Shown one piece after another: positions 51,076 to 53,650 of a stretch of DNA of 53,650 bases. The notes beneath the pieces were generated by a model, which was not told the origin of the DNA, did no database searches, and worked only from the letters and a program-made list of their open reading frames with translations. Position 1 is the first letter of the stretch. Each line of letters opens with the position of its first letter. The position numbers and the translations under genes were made by a program. The DNA is from Runella sp. (GTDB lineage: Bacteria > Bacteroidota > Bacteroidia > Cytophagales > Spirosomataceae): assembly GCF_027484545.1 (NCBI RefSeq), contig NZ_JAIXST010000126.1, forward strand, positions 1 to 53,650, in the 5' to 3' direction.

Positions 51076-51354
51076 ATGAATCCTTCACGCGATGATAAAT
51101 TATGGAAAATTGCGCAGCGACGTGCTCATTTCCAACGCGATTTAATGTCTTACTTTTTTGTAAATGCCGTTTTGATTGCTATTTGGTATTTTACAAGCGG
51201 TTCACTCAATCACTTTTGGCCGGGGTGGGTGTTGATATTTTTTGGGATAGGAATAGCCATGCAATACTATCGGGCTTACATCAGACCTGACGAAAGCGAT
51301 TTGACTGAAAAAGAATATCAAAAATTAGTGGATGAACAAAAAAGGGCAGGTTAG
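51076..51354 (+). CDS. 2TM domain-containing protein, tandem paralogue
   Basis: A 92-residue protein with the same layout as its upstream neighbour: DDKLWKIAQRRAHFQRDLMSYFFVNAVLIAIWYF, a WPGWVLIFFGIGIAMQYY second helix, and a C-terminal EKEYQKLVDEQ that corresponds to EREYQKLVNRQ upstream. The order and ends are the same, so the pair arose by tandem duplication. The stop codon TAG falls in the loop of a hairpin that ends transcription of the opposite gene. Confidence 0.87.
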   Translation: MNPSRDDKLWKIAQRRAHFQRDLMSYFFVNAVLIAIWYFTSGSLNHFWPGWVLIFFGIGIAMQYYRAYIRPDESDLTEKEYQKLVDEQKRAG

Positions 51355-51363
51355 TACCTGCCC
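51338..51363 (-). terminator. minus-strand terminator of the ROK gene
   Basis: GGGCAGGT at 51344-51351 and ACCTGCCC at 51356-51363 form an eight-bp stem with the four-base loop TAGT. Read on the minus strand, it is followed by six T residues (51343 to 51338). It overlaps the end of the 2TM gene. Confidence 0.8.
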
Positions 51364-51372
51364 CAAAGTGAT

Positions 51373-51400
51373 AAGTGGATGGCTTTAAAGCCATCCACTT
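51373..51400. terminator. perfect 28-base palindrome between convergent genes
   Basis: AAGTGGATGGCTTT and its exact complement AAAGCCATCCACTT are adjacent. With the middle bases as a loop, it gives a stem of about 12 bp. It is followed by GTTTAAAG on the plus strand. It probably stops transcription coming from the left. Confidence 0.65.
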
Positions 51401-51408
51401 GTTTAAAG

Positions 51409-52638
51409 TCAATTGTTTTCAATTACTTTCTCTACTACGTACGCTTGAGTTCCCAGCCATTTTGCTTCTTGGCCCAATTGAGAAATCACGACGGTAAGAT
51501 TATTTCTAAAATCGGTGAGACAGTATTTGTTGATAGCCTGTTCGATAGGATTAGTAATAAAAGCACCTGCTTTTGCCACAATACCATCTACAATAATTAT
51601 CTCCGGATTGAACAGATGAATGGCAATGGAAAGTCCTTTGCCGAGTTCCATTCCTATTTCGTGTAAAATGTCAATGGCAAAAGAATCGCCCTGCCAAGCA
51701 GCTTCAATGATGGTTTCGGCATCTATTTTGTCCATTTCAATCGCCGAAAGCCTTGAAATACGCCCTTCTGCCAACCCTTTTTTAATACGACGAATAAGAG
51801 ACGCTGCCGAAGTAATGGTATCCAAACAACCCACCTTTCCACAATGACACAACTCGCCGTTGGGTACTACCTGAATATGACCCAACTCGCCCGCAAATCC
51901 GGAAGCACCCTGAAATACTTCTCCGTTTAAAATTACACCCAGACCAACCCCCCAATCAATATAAATTGCCAATACGTGATCTTTGCCCTGCGCCAACCCG
52001 AAACGGTGTTCGCCTAACGTTGTGGCTTTGGTATCATTGATAACATAGACTGGAAATTTAAAGTAACGCTCCAGCGTACCCCCAAAGGAATTTTCGCTCT
52101 GGTTGAGGCTCCGATAGGTAAAATTGTACCCTTTTCGGGCATCTACCAATCCGGCTACCGAGACTCCCATGGCCATAAAGTCGTCGTAACGAATATTGGA
52201 TTCTTTCAAAACTTCTTCTGTTACTTCAATAAGCTCGTTCAAAAAACGAGGAGTATCTTCCAATCGTAAATTAAAATCACGTCTTAAAACAACCTCATTT
52301 TTCAGGTTCATGATTAGTACTTTTGTGTCGTGCGTGCTGACATCCAGTACGATAACATAATAGCGTTCTGTGCTCAAACTAAACAGGACAGGCTTACGTC
52401 CCTGTTTCGTAATCCCCGTTCCAATGGGCACAATCCATTTCTCCTCCACCATTTCTTCCATGATACTGGTTACGGATGGAACACTGCTATGGATAACGCG
52501 CGCCAATTCGGCGATAGAAGAGGTGCCAGAGCGATAAAGCTCGATAAGAATACGACGACGGTGTTGACTTTTCTTATAGTCAACTACTGAAGTTCTGGGA
52601 AAAATATCAACCTCGGATGATGTAGTAGGATCAAACAT
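51409..52638 (-). CDS. ROK family transcriptional regulator
   Basis: A 409-residue protein with an N-terminal winged helix and a sugar-kinase-like ROK domain. Residues 25-90 (RRRILIELYRSGTSSIAELA, SSVPSVTSIMEEMVEEKWI) form the DNA-binding part. The ROK domain has VIVLDVSTHDTKVLI, the phosphate loop IDWGVGLGVILNG, GASGFAGELGHIQV and the zinc-type motif CHCGKVGCLDT. The presence of the helix-turn-helix makes it a NagC/Mlc-type regulator. It likely responds to a sugar or sugar phosphate. It diverges from the susC gene, so it may control it, with 233 bases of shared upstream DNA. Confidence 0.9.
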   Translation of the reverse strand: MFDPTTSSEVDIFPRTSVVDYKKSQHRRRILIELYRSGTSSIAELARVIHSSVPSVTSIMEEMVEEKWIVPIGTGITKQGRKPVLFSLSTERYYVIVLDVSTHDTKVLIMNLKNEVVLRRDFNLRLEDTPRFLNELIEVTEEVLKESNIRYDDFMAMGVSVAGLVDARKGYNFTYRSLNQSENSFGGTLERYFKFPVYVINDTKATTLGEHRFGLAQGKDHVLAIYIDWGVGLGVILNGEVFQGASGFAGELGHIQVVPNGELCHCGKVGCLDTITSAASLIRRIKKGLAEGRISRLSAIEMDKIDAETIIEAAWQGDSFAIDILHEIGMELGKGLSIAIHLFNPEIIIVDGIVAKAGAFITNPIEQAINKYCLTDFRNNLTVVISQLGQEAKWLGTQAYVVEKVIENN

Positions 52639-52871
52639 ACTCTAAATAAGATAAACAGGCCGCTAAATTACTTTAAATTATGCCTATAAATGCAATATTA
52701 ATTTATTTTACTAATCGACGCCATATAAAATTATTTTTTTATTAATTTTGTTTGAGATTGTTAAATTTCTTTCTACAATTGTAAAATATTTCTACATCTA
52801 TACTAAAAATTAGCGCTCGTTAACACACATTCCTAATTTTTTTATCAATCTTCAAACAATCTTCTTTAACT

Positions 52872-53535
52872 ATGAAAAAAATGCTACTTATGCTTATTGT
52901 TATTATGGCAATAATAAGCGACCCTGTGTTTGCTCAAACCATCACGGGTAAGGTAACCACAAAATCCGACGGGCAACCACTTCCCGGCGTGTCGGTCGTG
53001 GTAAAAGGTACCGGAGTAGGTACTACAACCGATGGGAATGGAAAATTCAGTATTGCAACTTCATCGAAAGGCGTACTTGTTTTCTCTTATATTGGCTTCA
53101 AAAGTCAGGAAATTGCCGTTGGTAACCGCTCTTCTATAGATATAAGCATGGAAGAAGATGCCTCGCAATTGCAGGAAGTTGTAGTGACCGCACTCGGAAT
53201 TGGTAGAGAGCAACGCGGCTTGGGGTATGCTACCTCCACTATTAAAAATGACGCGCTTGTAAAAACCGCCTCTCCCAACTTTGCAAATGCACTCTATGGC
53301 AAAGCTCCGGGCGTAATGATTAATACCACACCAGGTGGAGCAACCAGCGGTGTGAGTATAAGCATCCGTGGATTTAGTTCTATTACTGGTAATACGCAGC
53401 CACTTATCGTTTTAGATGGGATTCCTATCCGCAATGGTGAAGCCAGAAATACCAATTACTGGGGCGACCAGCGTATCCGTGGTAATGGACTATTAGACAT
53501 AAACCCTGCTGATATTGAGAATATTTCAGTACTTA
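52872..53535 (+). pseudogene. SusC/RagA-type TonB-linked receptor, broken at the right edge
   Basis: Only the N-terminal portion is seen. After a signal peptide ending VFAQ, the carboxypeptidase-like domain runs from TITGKVTTKSDGQPLPGVSV to about residue 95. The TonB plug starts LQEVVVTALGIGREQRGLGY, with the SusC-type FANALYGKAPGVMINTTPGG and IRGFSSITGNTQPLIVLDG. At residues 213-221 the text is NPADIENISVL, which should continue as KGASA. The frame instead becomes a short unrelated tail and stops at 53588. The rest of the barrel may lie beyond an inserted element. It diverges from the ROK regulator. Confidence 0.85.
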
Positions 53536-53650
53536 GAGTATGTCTAAAAATTAAAAGCGGTCAAATTGATAAAATGTTAAAATTGTAAAAAAATGAGAAT
53601 TAGTCATAACTTGTGATTGTCAAAACATAAGTTATTATGGTAGTAGTAAA
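53536..53650. mobile_element. probable end of an insertion sequence inside susC
   Basis: From about 53536 (GAGTATGTCTAAAAATTAAA) the sequence is unrelated to SusC and strongly A+T-rich. It follows CTTAG, so a TTAG target duplication (YTAR, as for the IS5 group) is possible. An inverted pair ATAACTT at 53606-53612 and AAGTTAT at 53629-53635 lies inside. An ATG at 53637 opens a frame to the window edge and might be the start of a transposase. The other end is not in the window. Confidence 0.5.

Overview
The window looks like a piece of chromosome from an aerobic bacterium of the phylum Bacteroidota, most likely order Cytophagales. The evidence is a T9SS-type C-terminal sorting domain, a SusC/RagA-type receptor, a TonB-linked receptor with a carboxypeptidase-like N-terminal domain, a Reg_prop/Y_Y_Y histidine kinase, and promoter candidates of the form TTTG-N20-TAnnTTTG. 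A genus near Runella is only a guess. No rRNA, tRNA or CRISPR array was seen.

Layout. 1-3.5 kb: a partial gene at the edge, a family 2 glycosyltransferase, a YciO/Sua5-type protein and a DUF58 protein. 3.6-8.5 kb: a likely accessory segment with a PIN-domain toxin-antitoxin pair, an alpha/beta hydrolase, and a tightly coupled triad of protein kinase, PP2C phosphatase and vWA protein (TerY-P type). 8.7-16.8 kb: a gamma-glutamyltranspeptidase-like enzyme, then a probable carbohydrate or sugar-acid group (PhyH dioxygenase, DlgD-type reductase, TonB-linked receptor, DUF1349 protein, aldose epimerase). 16.8-24.1 kb, minus strand: nitrilase, class III aminotransferase, slipin, serine hydrolase, AI-2E-type permease and a DUF6624 protein. 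24.3-33.7 kb: an acyl-CoA synthetase, a one-component-like sensor kinase, a GH43 enzyme, an LD-carboxypeptidase, an orphan NuoJ paralogue, a small outer-membrane-like protein and Ffh. 33.9-36.1 kb: a T9SS-exported acetylesterase-like protein.

36.2-44.9 kb is a respiratory complex I operon, nuoABCDE-x-FGHIJ. It stops at nuoJ, carries a short nuoG, and has an Uma2-like gene (x) inserted between nuoE and nuoF. The genes for the proton-pumping subunits K, L, M and N are not in the window. 45-53.6 kb: a fructosamine-kinase pseudogene broken by a TAG codon in its catalytic loop, anmK, a two-lobed retropepsin-like PDZ protein, tpiA, a lipoprotein, two tandem 2TM proteins, a ROK regulator, and a susC gene whose frame breaks at about 53,536, probably at the end of an insertion sequence.

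How the genes connect. nuo, the acyl-CoA synthetase and tpiA are core energy metabolism. anmK, the LD-carboxypeptidase and possibly the GGT-like enzyme fit recycling of cell-wall peptides and amino sugars. The GH43 enzyme, the acetylesterase, the receptors, the DlgD-type reductase and the ROK regulator fit plant- or polysaccharide-derived carbon use. The accessory signals that deserve follow-up are the kinase/phosphatase/vWA triad, the gene inside nuo, the fructosamine-kinase pseudogene, the orphan nuoJ and two families of intergenic repeats.
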